In this document: piece after piece, positions 44,601 to 56,079 of the stretch | Position numbering within the stretch: position 1 is the first letter of the stretch | Layout: each line of letters begins with the position of its first letter | Assembly: GCF_024139115.2 (NCBI RefSeq) | Contig: NC_085141.1 | Span: 172,496,994 to 172,560,993, forward strand | Reading direction: 5' to 3' | Length of the DNA: 64,000 nt | Source: Armigeres subalbatus | Taxonomy: Eukaryota > Arthropoda > Insecta > Diptera > Culicidae | Notes under the pieces: model-generated | The model's database searches: none | Told to the model about the DNA's origin: nothing | What the model saw: the letters and a program-made list of their open reading frames with translations, nothing else | Program-made: the position numbers and the translations under genes

Positions 44601-44951
44601 TCACCCGGTTGAACCGCTACCAGATATCACCACAATCAATCAGCCAGTTACACTGACTCTTCGGGTCACGTTGGATCGTCACAGAACAATAATTTCGTTC
44701 CCTGATATAAGCCACTTCAATCATTTTACGTGGACAGATGTCCCGACGAGTGGCTATGTTGTGCTCCTTTTTGCGTCATACAAAAAGAGGGAAGTATTCA
44801 TAAATATAGATGCAAATGTTCTCTGCGATGCTTCTACGCTAGTGATTACAAGTTTATAAATGGTCTCTTGCCTTAACATCTAATATTATCTTACAGTCTC
44901 ATTATTCAAATCGTTTCATTTCGTCTTCCGTCAATACCCTCTAAGGCGAAT
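41609..44951. other. Gene-poor stretch 3' of REPTOR
   Basis: No supported gene. The part nearest 44951 may be the 3' untranslated region of the REPTOR-like gene on the minus strand, but the poly(A) site was not located. A 35-base exact repeat of 26563-26597 lies at 42134-42168. Short open frames here have no recognisable domain. Confidence 0.5.
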
Positions 44952-45236
44952 TTAGAACTCCTCCAGCACTTTGTCGATATTGACGCTATGTCCAGCTTTA
45001 ATAATATCCAAGATTTTGTTCACAAACTCCGTAGAATTTCCGGCAATTTTTAATTCTGAAAGTAATCAAATGTGAAAAAAACACGAAACAAATGTCCAAT
45101 TGAATCAACTCACTTGTTGCCGAACTGACTAAAGTTTCCATCTTTTGCTTCTGTTCCTCCGTTGACTCAGTTGGCACCTGACTGCATTTGGTCACAAGTT
45201 TATGCTTCATCTGCTTGATACCATTCATTAAACGTT
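44952..45236 (-). CDS. REPTOR: REPTOR two terminal exons
   Basis: Exon 45236-45114 (acceptor TTATTTCAG, donor ACAA|GTGAGT) continues the zipper as [14 protein letters not shown]. Exon 45055-44952 (acceptor TACTTTCAG) encodes [19 protein letters not shown] and ends VLEEF and TAA. The 58-base intron between them is typical for insects. Confidence 0.88.
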
Positions 45237-47902
45237 CTGAAATAAAACATAAACTATTTTCATCCGAGCTATTCCAGTAACTTTATTGGAACTTACTATG
45301 TTCCGTTTCCAATCCGTACAACTTGATCTTGTTTGCCTCGTGCTGTGCCTTCTTCTTCAAGCGACAAGCCCTTGAAGCCAATTTGTTCTTCTCCTTCCTG
45401 GTTTTCGGACGCGCGTTGAATGGAAGCTCACTGACCGGAGTCATGTCGTTGATCACCCGGCCCAGCTTGTCCAACTCCTTACCGATACTGTGCAACTTTT
45501 TCGGATTGGGGGTCAAATCGTTGCCGTCGCCCTTGCGTGCCTTGCCACTGTGCTGTAAACGAAGGTTCTTAAGAGAATTATCAAGAAAAAATAGTTTTAA
45601 TTGGCATCGGATCCCCAGACAGCGCGACGGTGGCCATCAGCGTCTAGATGGGACGACGGCCATCGGCAGCGAACACGTGGTGTGCTGATTGCTGATTTAG
45701 GCTACAAACCTTTATGCCGCGTACAGAGCAATTGGGGCTGAAGACCGGATCGGTGACCTCGTTCAGGAAGTGCGGATCCTCGGTGTGCGTCTTGATGACC
45801 AGCCGCTGACCCTTCGGGCCCTTGGCTTGCACGTTGTACTGCCAGAAGTATCGCTTTGCTTTGGAGCTGCCAGGGGTGCTCCCGGATGCCTGGGTAACAT
45901 CCTCCGTATCGGAGCCTTCTGTAACGGCGGATAGGGTCTAATGAGTATGTTACGCCTGCTAGAGTGGCTATTAGGGAGAAGTTCCATTATAGATATCACC
46001 AATCATTAATGCATACAAATATCGCTCTTCGAAAGAAAAATTATAGATTTTATAGTCAGTATTATAGAACAAATCATGATCTTGAAAAAACTACATAAAA
46101 CCCCAAATGAAAATAGGAATTTATCGTCTGAAGTTATTAAGTATAAAGATTAAGGATACAGTGCTGACCTATTTAATCGCTTAATTTTTCATTTTTTTTT
46201 TTGATACAATCATACTGCTTTATAATTCGGCCTGTTTCTAGAATCCACTTACCATCGCCGCTGGAAAAATCCTCGTAATGGTCGCTATCGTCCGAATATC
46301 CCTCATCGTGCGAAAAATCAGGTGCCTCTGGACTGAGAACGCTACCGGTGCTGAGCGATGAGGTCGAACCAGCTTCCGCCAAGCTGCCCGTGGACAACAA
46401 ATGAGGCCTCGGCTCCCGACGTTGCCACATCATAACGTCCATTCCCATGTGGGTCGGTGCCGATGAGGACAATCGCGACATAGTACCGCCGCTTGTGCCA
46501 CCACCACTGCCTGCGCCACCAATACCCGAATGACTAGAACCGGCCTGGGCTTGCATATTGTGCATCATCCGTCGTCCACTGAAGCCTCCTGGGCTGAGCG
46601 AAGCACCGCTCAGCAATGCGGTAGAGCTTCCGGGCACCGACTGACCGAGCATCATACCGCTCCTCTCCGCCGTATTACTCATCAATAGCTGCTGCAATGT
46701 CGAGTACTTTGGATTATACTGCACCTGTCCCACGTTTCCAGCATTCCGATTGAAGTTGTTGTTCGTTATATTTTGATTATTGGTCTTCTCCGCGGCATCC
46801 ATCTTCATTAAGCGATTATTGTTATTCATGGCATTCATTTGTAGCTGCTGATGGATCCTGTTCTGTGATGGAGGGGTTTGTGCTTGTGAATATCCTAGCG
46901 ATGGACTGGAGCTATGGCTACCAGGAGAGAAAGTTGCAGGTGAGCTGATATTAGTGGTGGTTGCAAAAGGAGAGGTGGAAATTCGAGATTGATCGTCATA
47001 CAGATCGCACATATTTGGAACGTGTAGGTCATTTGTCTGCTGCATATTGGATCCGATCGTCAATATCAAGTTGTTGTTGGTAGTTGAGATTGGATTAGAA
47101 CGAAGAATCTGCTGCGGTAGGCTGGGTGAGAGATGAATTGCGCTGCCACTGCCGCTGTCAGCACTGAGGTTCGGCGAAGGCTGGCTCAGAGGAGGGTTCA
47201 ACAGCATTAGGTCTTCATGCTCTTGCAGCAGATCGTGTGCGAAGATATCGCTTAGCGTTGCATCACCAATTAGCTCATCTTTATCCAGCTGATAGATATC
47301 GTCTTCGTCCATGTGAAAATGACCCTGCTGACCGACTGCATTCGTGGCGGAAGAAATCGTCGAAGAGGGCGAAATAATTTGTCCAAATGAATCGGTATTC
47401 CATATTTCAGTATTTCCGAACCCGTTGATATTTATTGTGCCGATTTGGATGCCTTCTGTGACGAGGCCTCCGTCGGTAATATTCTGCAAAGTGAAAATCG
47501 TATCCACGGGAGTGGAAGCACACATATTAGAATTGCTGGACGTAGTTATAAAGCTGATGTCCTGTAGCATGTGTGGCGATTGGGATTGGTCGATCTCGAT
47601 GAAGTAATCAGTTGGATCGGTAATCATTCGTTGGTTTGCGTGGCGTGACGGAATGGGAACGGAAGCCGTCGTCAGGATCGGATTGTTGCTGAGTGCGTCC
47701 ATCATGGATGTGCTACTGGAGGACGGGCTGGGTGATACGGACTCAAGCTTGATGGTGCTGCTGTTGCTCAGGCTCGACTGATCATAAAACTCCGGAATGA
47801 TGGAGAAACCGACATTAGTGCCCTGAGCGTTTCCGATACCGCTCATATCCAAGTTTGTGGCAGGAACTTCGCTGATAACCGTTGGTGACTCAAGTAATTT
47901 AT
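44952..47902 (-). CDS. REPTOR: REPTOR/CREBRF-type bZIP transcription regulator, 3' five exons
   Basis: In Drosophila REPTOR acts with its partner REPTOR-BP; TORC1 keeps it cytoplasmic by phosphorylation, and on TORC1 inhibition it enters the nucleus and drives starvation genes. The vertebrate relative is CREBRF. Exons (minus strand): 47902-46253, 45918-45710, 45552-45297, 45236-45114, 45055-44952. All introns are GT-AG and the phases agree, giving about 780 codons to the TAA at 44954-44952. The large exon is Ser/Gln/Asn-rich with acidic patches; the third listed exon holds the bZIP basic region. The start lies in a missing upstream exon: the first base of the Asp codon before KLLESP must come from it. 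Confidence 0.9.
45297..45552 (-). CDS. REPTOR: REPTOR bZIP exon
   Basis: Begins [19 protein letters not shown] and contains the basic region [19 protein letters not shown], with the N..AS.ACR signature of the CREBRF family, then [20 protein letters not shown] leading into the leucine zipper. The donor is CATA|GTAAGT. Confidence 0.92.
45710..45918 (-). CDS. REPTOR: REPTOR conserved exon before the bZIP
   Basis: Follows the acceptor CCGTTACAG and encodes [12 protein letters not shown], then [19 protein letters not shown] and [18 protein letters not shown]. It ends at AAAG|GTTTGT, phase 0. This block is strongly conserved-looking compared with the low-complexity exon before it. Confidence 0.9.
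46253..47902 (-). CDS. REPTOR: REPTOR large activation-region exon
   Basis: The acceptor is TTATCATTGCAG and the donor G|GTAAGT, with phase 1 at both ends. The 550-codon exon is low complexity: Ser/Pro-rich at the start, acidic blocks ([18 protein letters not shown] and [13 protein letters not shown]), Asn runs and a Gly/Ser-rich patch. These suit a disordered activation and phosphorylation region. Reading on past the donor gives only a short spurious tail to 46173. Confidence 0.9.
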
Positions 47903-48380
47903 CTGCAATGATAAAGGAAACGTGAAACGCTTAGTTGGGATCGGAAAGATAAGAGATTTTACGGTAACAAATAAAAAAAAATGATAAGAGAAGCAGATTC
48001 GCAAAGTTGGAAATCATATTTATTTGGCAACAGTAAAATATCACTTTTGCAAAGATAGATAAACTTAATATGAAAAGTCCTTGAATATGTCTCAAAAGAT
48101 AAGTACAGTTATTCAGAAATACTGAACTAAATCTCCATAATGAGTGGGTTATCTCGTCGTGATGTGTACGCTTATGATCTATGGTCAAATATAGCATCAG
48201 TGTTTCGACTTGTTTGTCTGTACGCAGATTATAACTTAATCAACCCTAGATACATATTATCCTTAATCTCCACAAATCATACCGATCTATAATTAAGGTT
48301 TTTGGAATTTGAATTGGTTGTTGAAATTATGTATGAAATAATTAACAAAATTCCTAACTTAATTGAAACAGTACAAGAAT
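47903..48380 (-). other. Intron upstream of the REPTOR large exon (start)
   Basis: Begins with the acceptor at 47903-47905 and has no further exon that could be recognised. The repeats to the right probably fill the same intron or the gene's upstream flank. Confidence 0.5.
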
Positions 48381-49150
48381 CCGTTTTTTTTTTATTTTGA
48401 AAATTTCTTCACGAATTCCTTTAGAAATTTCTCCTGAAATTCTTTTAAAAATTTCTCTGGTAACTCGGTTGGGAATTTCTTTTAAATTGGGAAATACCTA
48501 AGAAACTTCCTCCAGAAAATCCTTTAACCCTTAAATGCGCAGTGTTGTTTTAAAACAACAAACCGAAAATACGTTTAATGTTAATAATTTCAATGGTTAT
48601 TTACGTTAAAAATATTTCCGACGATTTCTAAAAAAATCGCCTTGCGCCTTTAAGGGTTAATAATTCTAATACCTAAAATACCTGCAGAAACTTTTTCGGA
48701 ATTTTTGTTGGAAAAATTTATCCGATAATTTATTTAAGTATGAAATAAGAAATACTTGAGGAATTTTCGGATGAGTTTCTAAAGGATGTCCAGATAAAAT
48801 TTACGAACGAACTCTTAAAGTAATTTCCGCATGATCCCAAAAGAATTTCTGAATGAATGACTCCCAAAAAAAACTTAAAGGAACATCGGGAGGTCTTGAA
48901 GAATTTCTAATTGAACTTCCGGAGGGATGTCCGAAGGAATTGAAAAAAAAATCGAAAAAATTCCTTGATGAATACCTGTAGACATTTCGTAAGAACTCCA
49001 ATAATAATATTTGGAATACAGATAGAATTTATTTAAAGGAGTTCTCCTAAGGGGATTTCAGGAGATTTTCCTGAAGCAATTTCCGTAGGTAATTCAAAAA
49101 AAAAATTCGAAAAATGCCGAACGAATGTCTGAAGGACATTCCGTAGACAT
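48381..49150. repeat. Degenerate GAATTTC-type array with nested MITE
   Basis: A loose repetition of TTCCGAAGGAATTTC-like blocks, interrupted by a short TTAA-flanked MITE. Confidence 0.6.
48528..48656. mobile_element. piggyBac-like MITE, 129 bp
   Basis: Flanked by TTAA (48524-48527 and 48657-48660), with inverted ends CCCTTAAATGCGCA and CCCTTAAAGGCGCA. TTAA duplication is the hallmark of piggyBac elements. Confidence 0.75.
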
Positions 49151-49505
49151 TATTTTAGGAGTATCGAAATTAATTTATTGGCTTTTTTCGGTGATAATTA
49201 TACTACTCAAAGCGAAAGGGAGTAGATGAAAGTAATGAAGATACAGATTCGATTGACACCGCAAGCGAGCGGCAAGTGTGAAATGAATAGAAACTGAAGA
49301 TTAGCAGAGGGCCATATGAGAGAACAAACATTGTTGAAATCGCTGTTATTCTGCCTAACGTCCACCCAGGAACGGCTTGGATAGTGACGTGGTGATCACT
49401 GTACCAAGACAGGCTGTCATAACCCGGTACTATTTAGGCTTGTTTTAATATAAGTGTGTTACACGATGGACACGGTAATCTGGTACAAAGCAAAAGTAGA
49501 TGGAT
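49151..49505. other. Unassigned stretch
   Basis: No gene, repeat unit or RNA was recognised. Confidence 0.4.
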
Positions 49506-49515
49506 CCTCTAAACC

Positions 49516-50200
49516 GGGGAAGGATCGTTTGGCCGAAAGCCATTCGGCCGAAATCCATTTGGCCGAAAATACCATTTGGTCGAACAAACCATTAGGCCGA
49601 AAGTCATTTGGCCGAAAGGATAGTTTGGCTGAAAGGGTCTTTTAGCCGAAAAGGTCGTTTGGCCGAAAGGGTCATTAGGCCGAAAGGGTCGTTTGGCCGA
49701 AAGGGTCATTCAAATGACCTATTCGACCAAATGTATCATTCGGCCAAATGACCCTTTCGGCCAAATGGCCCTTCCGGCCAAATTACTCTTTCGAACAAAC
49801 GATCCTTTCGGCCAAATAAATCTTTCAGCCAAACGACCTTTTCGGCCAAACTACCCTTTCGGCCAAATGACCCTTTCGGCTAAATGACCATTTCGGCCTA
49901 ATGACCCTTTCGGCCTAATGACCCTTTCGGCTAAATTACCCTTTCAGCCAAACTATCCTTTCGGCCAAACTACCCTTTCAGCCAAATCACCCTTTCGGCC
50001 AAATGACCCTTTCGGCCTAATGAGCCTTTCGACCTAATGAGTGTTTCGGACAAATGACCCTTTCGGCCAAATGACCAGTTCGGCCAAATGACTCGTTCGG
50101 CTAAATGACCCTTTCGGCCAGATGGGTTTCGGTCTAATGGTTTGTTCGGCCTAGTGGCATTTGCCCAAATAGCTTTCGGCCGAATGTGTTTCGGCCAAAC
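49516..50200. mobile_element. Palindromic minisatellite element built from 17-bp units
   Basis: Units GGCCGAAAGGGTCATTT repeat on the left (about 49545-49715) and switch to the inverse, AAATGACCCTTTCGGCC, up to 50190. The ends GGAAGGATCGTTTGGCCGAAA and its inverse align over 45 bases. The 10-base repeat CCTCTAAACC flanks it (49506-49515 and 50201-50210), so it moved as a unit. Open frames with PFGQ or RPND periodicity inside are artefacts. Confidence 0.8.
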
Positions 50201-50210
50201 GACCCTTCCT

Positions 50211-50540
50211 CCTCTAAACCATTCCCAAGAGATTTCTATAGAACCTTTTTGGGATTTGACAAAGGCACATTTGTGAAAGCATTTTAAGAAAGTGGACTCC
50301 ATCATAACTTTTTTTTAAGATTGAAAATGTGACCTAAATCATTGACAAATGGTCCGTGCAGAAGCTAATGGGTACCATCTGATCAAAATTCCACTCCTTG
50401 GCGTACGATTAAAAGGGCTTGGATAAATGATGCTGAATTGCAGTAAAGCATAGTAAAGGACATAATAGCGAAAGAATAATCTTTTTTTTTTTCAATAAAC
50501 AAAGTAGTAAATGTTATTTTTAAATTGTACTTATACTTTT
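50211..50540. other. Unassigned stretch
   Basis: No recognisable gene or repeat. Confidence 0.35.
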
Positions 50541-52660
50541 TGGGATATCCTATACTGAAGAAATGTTCGAACGAACCTCTGAAGTAAGTTCCTAGGAATT
50601 CTCGAAAATATCCGTTCAAAACAGGGTTTTGTTTGATAGCTGTCCGAATTTTCGAAAGACTTTCCGGAGAAATTCCTAGCAGAATTCCAGAAAAAAAAAC
50701 TTCAGATGTTCCAGAAGGAAATCTTGTAGAAATATAAAAAAACATTATTAGAAATTTGTTTGGAAATTCTTCGAAGGATTCTTTCAAAAATTCTTAAGGA
50801 AATTGCTTCAATAATTCCTTCAGAAATTTGTTTAGAAATTCTGGTCCCAAATCTATTCAAGTTGTTCTTCGGAAATTCTTCCTGAAATATATTTGGAAAT
50901 GCATCCAGGAGTTTCTTCTAAAATTTGTCCAGTAAAACCTCCAAAAAATATTTCGGGAACTCCTTCAGGAACAGTTTATAAAATTTCCCCTGTAGTTCAT
51001 TTGGATATTCCTCCAGGTATTCTTTCGTGAAACCTCCCGAAAGGCCTTTGTAAATTTCTCCAGAAAATCAAATGTAAGATTTCTTCCAAAATGTATGCAT
51101 GAAACATTCCGGAAATTTTGTTGTAAAAAATTATCCGGAAAATTATGATAGAATGAGATAGGCAATGAGTTTCCAATGAAAATTTCGAAGGCATTCCTGA
51201 AGAATTTTCGTAAGGAATTACTAAAGAATTCTCGAAGAAATTCCCAAAATAATTTCCAAATAAAATTTACGAAGGATTCTTTAAAAAAAATCTGATGGAC
51301 TTTCTAAAGAGATTCCCGAAAGAATGCGCAAAAGAAATTACGAAGGAATTTCAAATGGAAATGGTATAAAGGAATTCTCAAAAGAAATCCTGGAGGAAGT
51401 TCTGAAGAAACTTTTTAGGGAAATTTCGAAAGAATTTCAAGAATTTCATCCTTAGAGGGAGGGGAGGAAGGGGATTTCTTGAGAAATTACCAGAGTGTGA
51501 AATAACGAAATATTTCTGGTGAAGTCCACATTTCTTCACTTGTCAGTTCACTTCCAGACACATTCATACTCGGCTCTGGACTGTCAGTATTTGGTAAAAT
51601 ATTCATGCACATTCTACAAATTGATGAATAATCTGACATCTGTACACGTTTTAAATGAGTAAAGTAATTTATCACATAGAACTAAATCCGATTTTCATCC
51701 GCGATGCACTTTCAACGGTAAACATCAATATGAAATGAATGAGTTGGTAGAGTAGTCGTCCTTCTTTGAATTTTCGAAGGAATATCCAAAAAAATTTTTG
51801 GATTTATCTCTGATGCAATTACCGGAGGATTTTCAGAATAAATCGCAAGACATTCCGGAAAACTTCTTGGAGAAATGTCCGAGGGAATTCTTGCAGAAAA
51901 TTAAGAATGTCGAAAACTCTTACAGAATTTAATTTGGAAGTTCCGTTTAAAATCTCCTTGACATATTTGCTTTAAAAATTCCTTTGGAAATTTCCTTAAA
52001 AATTCTTTTGGAAAATTGTTCGGAAATACCTATGGAAAATCCTTCGATAATTCTATCAGGAATACCTACGGAAATTGTTTAAGGATCACGTACGGATTTT
52101 TTTAAGAATACCTTCAAATATTGTTTTTGGAGAAAATTTTCAGAAATTTCTTCAGAAAATCCTTGAAAAGTCCACATTATTTTCGGAAATACTTTGCGAT
52201 TTTTTTTTTTTCGAAAATTCCTTTAGAAAATCCCTCGGAAATGCTTCAAAAAGTTCCTTCATGATTTCCTTTGTAAATTCTTTTAAGATTTTTTTTTTTA
52301 AATTCGTTTAGAAATTTGTAAATTCCATTCGAAATTTGTTTGGAATATCTTCGGAACCTCTTCAGAAATTTCTTTAAGAATAAATACGGAAAAAAAATTC
52401 CTTCAAAATTGCAAAAAAAAATTGAATTTCAAAAGGAATTTTGTATGGTTTTACTAAAAGCAAGATAAAGTTCCGAAGGAATATCCGGATGATTATAAAC
52501 TCAGGCAACTTCACAGAATTTTCCGAAGGAATCTCTGGAGGAATGACAAAAGGAGTAAACGGTGTAGTTTTCTAAATTATTCCTGCATGGAATTCTTGGA
52601 GTTGAAAGAATTTCTGAAGGTTTTTCAAAAGAAATTATCGAAGAAATTTCTGAAGAAAAT
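50541..52660. repeat. Long degenerate GAATTTC-type array
   Basis: About 2.1 kb of short GGAAATTCCTT/GAAGGAATTTC blocks in both orientations with no fixed period. Encoded frames (for example 50383-50787 and 52501-52758) are Phe/Lys/Asn-rich and not supported as genes. A stretch without the motif lies at about 51480-51760. Confidence 0.65.
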
Positions 52661-52668
52661 TCAGAATA

Positions 52669-53090
52669 GGGGGGTCCCGTAGCGTAGTTGGCTACACGTT
52701 CGCCTAAGGGGCCCTCCTTAGCCGTGCGGTAAGACGCGCGGCTACAAAGCAAGACCATGCTGAGAGTGGCTGGGTTCGATTCCCGGTGCCGGTCTAGGCA
52801 ATTTTCGGATTGTAAATTGTCTCGACTTCCCTGGGCATAAAAGTATCATCGTGTTAGCCTCATGGTATACGAATGCAAAAATGGAAGCTTGGCTTAGAAA
52901 CCTCGCAGTTAATAACTGTGGAAGTGCTTAATGAACACTAAGCTGCGAGGCGGCTTTGTCCCAGTATGGGGATGTAATGCCAATAAGAAGAAGAAGAACG
53001 TTCGCCTTATAAGCGAATGGTCATGGGTTCGATTCCCAGCCCCCTCACCAAACCCTCGTCAGTCGCCGGATCCGCAGCCCATTATTTTAT
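52669..53090 (+). mobile_element. tRNA-Ile(UAU)-like SINE, split by Feilai
   Basis: The head GGGGGGTCCCGTAGCGTAGT is followed by TTCGCC at 52705 and resumes at 53001. Joined conceptually it folds as a tRNA with a TTCGC/GCGAA anticodon stem, a TAT anticodon and a T arm GGGTTCGATTCCC. The tail runs to a T-rich end beside the RTE-like LINE. Confidence 0.7.
52706..52997 (+). mobile_element. Feilai-type SINE, copy 1
   Basis: A tRNA-like head (CCTTAGCCGTGCGGTAAGAC as box A region, GGTTCGATTCCCGGTGCC as box B) and a body ending in AAGAAGAAG. The target repeat is ACGTTCGCCT (52696-52705 and 52998-53007), inside the host SINE's anticodon arm. This family is well known from Aedes. Confidence 0.85.
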
Positions 53091-53100
53091 TTTTATTTAA

Positions 53101-53889
53101 TCAGACTAAGGCCGAAGTGGCCTGTGCGGTATATAAGAGTCTTCTCCATTCGGCTCGGTCCATGGCTACACGTCGCCAACCACGCAGTCTACGGAGGGTC
53201 CGCAAGTCATCTTCCACCTGATCGATCCACCTTGCCCGCTGCGCACCTCGCCTTCTTGTGCCCGTCGGATCGTTGTCGAGAACCATTTTCACCGGGTTAC
53301 TGTCCGACATTCTGGCTACGTGCCCGGCCCATCGCAGTCGTCCGATTTTCGCGGTGTGAACGATGGATGGTTCTCCCAACAGCTGATGCAATTCGTGGTT
53401 CATTCGCCTCCTCCACGTACCGTCCGCCATCTGCACCCCACCATAGATGGTACGCAGCACTTTCCTTTCGAAAACTCCAAGTGCGCGTTGGTCCTCCACG
53501 AGCATCGTCCAGGTCTCGTGTCCGTAGAGGACTACCGGTCTAATTAGCGTTTTGTAGATTGTCAGTTTGGTACGGCGGCGAACTCTATTCGATCGGAGCA
53601 TCTTGCGGAGTCCAAAGTACGTACGATTTCCAGCCACTATGCGTCTCCGAATTTCTCTGCTGGTGTCATTTTCGGCAGTCACCAGTGAGCCCAAGTACAC
53701 AAATTCTTCTACCACCTCGATTTCGTCACCACCGATGCAAACTCGCGGTGGGTGGCTCACATTGTCTTCTCTTGAACCTCTTCCTATCATGTACTTCGTC
53801 TTCGACGTGTTGATGACTAGTCCGATCCGCTTAGCTTCCCTCTTCAGTCTGATGTAGGCTTCTTCCATCTTCTCAAAGTTACGTGCCAT
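53101..53889 (-). pseudogene. C-terminal domain of RTE-like copy 3
   Basis: 262 open codons with NFEKMEEAYIRLKREAKRIG, EFVYLGSLVTAENDTSREIR, YKTLIRPVVLYGHETW and RLRWAGHVARMSD, ending at a natural stop (QATSALV). The FADD box is in the preceding frame. Confidence 0.85.
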
Positions 53890-54821
53890 ATATATAATAT
53901 CATAATGTCGTCGGCGAAACCAAATAGCTGGACGGACTTATTGAAAATTGTACCACTCGTGTTAATCCCTGCTCTTCGTATTACCCCTTCCAAAGCGATG
54001 TTGAATAGCAAACACGAAAGACCATCACCTTGCCGTAACCCTCTGCGGGTTTCGAAGGGACTCGAGAATGCCCCTGAAACTCGAACTACGCACATCACCC
54101 GATCCATCGTCGCTTTGATCAACCGTGTCAGTTTATCCGGAAAACCGTGTTCGTGCATTAGCTGCCATAGCTGGTCCCGATCGATTGTATCATATGCGGC
54201 TTTGAAGTCGATGAATAGATGATGTGTGGGCACGTTGTATTCGCGGCATTTCTGCAGTACTTGGCGAATGGCGAACACCTGGTCCGTGGTGGAGCGTTCG
54301 CTCATAAAACCCGCCTGGTACTGCCCCACGAACTCCCTTGCAGTTGGTGCTAGTCGACGGCATAAAATTTGGGAGAGTACCTTGTAGGCGGCGTTCAGCA
54401 ATGTGATTGCGCGGTAGTTGCTACAATCCAGCTTATCGCCCTTTTTGTAGATGGGACACACGACACCTTCCATCCACTCCTGCGGCAAAACTTCCTCCTC
54501 CCAAATCTTGGTAATGACCCAGTGCAGCGCTCTAGCCAGTGCCTCACCACCGTGTTTAAATAGCTCTCCTGGTAGTTGGTCAACCCCAGGGGCTTTGTTG
54601 TTCTTCAGCCGGCCAATCTCCTCCTGGATTTCCTGGAGATCCGGAGCCGGTAGAATTATGTCCTGCGCGCGTTCTCCCAGGTCCATCACCATACCGCCAT
54701 CTTCGTCTGCCACATCGCCATTCAGGTGTTCTTCGTAGTGCTGCTGCCACCTTTGGATCACCTCACGCTCGTTCGTAAGAAGGTTCCCGTTTATGTCCTT
54801 ACACATATCAGGCTGTGGCAC
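53844..54821 (-). pseudogene. Reverse transcriptase of RTE-like copy 3
   Basis: An open frame of 325 codons holds LKNNKAPGVDQLPGEL, YQAGFMSERSTTDQVFAIRQ, DFKAAYDTIDRDQLW, TRRGLRQGDGLSCLLFNIA and the catalytic FADD at about 53912. It breaks directly after FADDI at a TATATA stretch, so only a short insertion or loss separates it from the C-terminal frame. Confidence 0.88.
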
Positions 54822-54841
54822 GTGGCCCTTACGTGAACGGT

Positions 54842-55275
54842 TTAACTTCTCATAGAACTTTCGTGTGTTATTAGCGCGGTACAGTTGCTCCGTTTCTTCA
54901 CGGTCTCGATCTTCCTGCTGGCGCTTTTCCTCCGGAAAATCGAGTTTTGTCTGTTCCGCGCCTGTTTATATCGTGCCTCGTTCGCCCTCGTGCGGTGTTG
55001 CAGCAATCTCGCCCATGCTGCATTCTTCTCTTCCACTAACTGCTCACATTCGCCGTCATACCAGTCGTTTCTCTGATCCGGGGGCACCGTGCCAAGTGCA
55101 GCGGTTGCGGTGCTACCAATGGCGGATCGAATATCTCTCCAGCCATCTTCAAGAGACGCTGCGCCTAGCTGCTCTTCCGTTGGAAGTGCCACTTCCAGCT
55201 GCTGCGCGTATTCTTGGGCTAGTCTACCATCTTGTAGCCGCCCAATGTTAAGCCGCGGCGTCCGACTTCCGCAGC
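54842..55275 (-). pseudogene. Linker region of RTE-like copy 3
   Basis: The segment from TPRLNIGRLQDGRLAQEYAQ to KNAAWARLLQHRTRANEAR matches copy 1 (1360-1660) closely. It is interrupted near 54842 before the RT frame starts. Confidence 0.8.
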
Positions 55276-55590
55276 CCATACGGTGGCGTTTTGGGGTACG
55301 CGCCTTACCGTCGTGGCTGCCTGATGACCACTGACAACTCTCGGAGACATTCCTCCAACGTTACCCGGAATAAATGGCAACCGAACAATGCAACGATCAT
55401 TGGATACACGACATGGACAAACGGACACAATGGACTCACAACAAGATGAACTGGCAACGACAACAATAACGAATAATGGACATCTAAAAATAGATTCTGT
55501 GTGGATTCTGTACAGCAGAATACCATAGTAGATCACGGCACAGTAGCGGTCAAAAACACAGAGTGCCTACCAAATAAATATACGAATAAA
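55276..55590. other. Unassigned stretch upstream of copy 3
   Basis: Open on the minus strand but without endonuclease motifs; no call possible. Confidence 0.35.
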
Positions 55591-55840
55591 AAAAAATTCA
55601 GAATGAATTCTCAATCAAATTTCCAATGCAAAACTTTGAAGATTTCGAAAAGATTTCGCAAAGAAATTTCTGTAGGAATTGCTAAAATTGTTTCCGAAGG
55701 AATTCTTACATGAATTTACGAAGGAATTTCCAATAGAATTTTCGAAGAAATACTTATCAAAATTTCCAAAGAAATTCCAAAATTTATCCGAAAACTCTTT
55801 CTGAAATAACCCTAAGAAATTCTAAGAAAATCAGTTTTTT
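55591..55840. repeat. Degenerate GAATTTC-type array
   Basis: Same class as 50541-52660. Confidence 0.55.
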
Positions 55841-56079
55841 TTAGAGCAATTTTGGCGTATATAATTAAATTTCAAGGAAAATATTCGATTTGGTGGGTCA
55901 CGTGCCTCAACGTGCCCCAGCTTAGCTCCGCCAGTGGATGTAAATGATTCTTAAATAAAAGGCCTCATGACTCATAGCTTTCAAATAATGTATCAATGAA
56001 ATATACACTTGAAAATGTATTGAACAATGATGGATCCTTATTCCGATCTAACGACAGTAATATTATATTATGATTTATG

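Larger units (their letters stand above)
53091..55275 (-). mobile_element. RTE-like non-LTR retrotransposon, copy 3
   Basis: Same family as copy 1 but covering the linker, RT and C-terminus, with an A-rich ATAAAA tail at the 3' end (53091-53100). The endonuclease is not recognisable beyond 55275. Confidence 0.82.

Noticed and set aside
49509..50305. Frames with PFGQ, RPND or GRKGHLAER periodicity
   Set aside because: They are translations of the 17-bp minisatellite units in several frames and on both strands.
50383..52758. Several Phe/Lys-rich small frames in the GAATTTC array
   Set aside because: Composition follows the degenerate repeat and no start context or domain supports a gene.
52690..53050. 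Candidate functional tRNA gene
   Set aside because: The tRNA-like head is split by a SINE with a target duplication and has a SINE body, so it is a mobile element.
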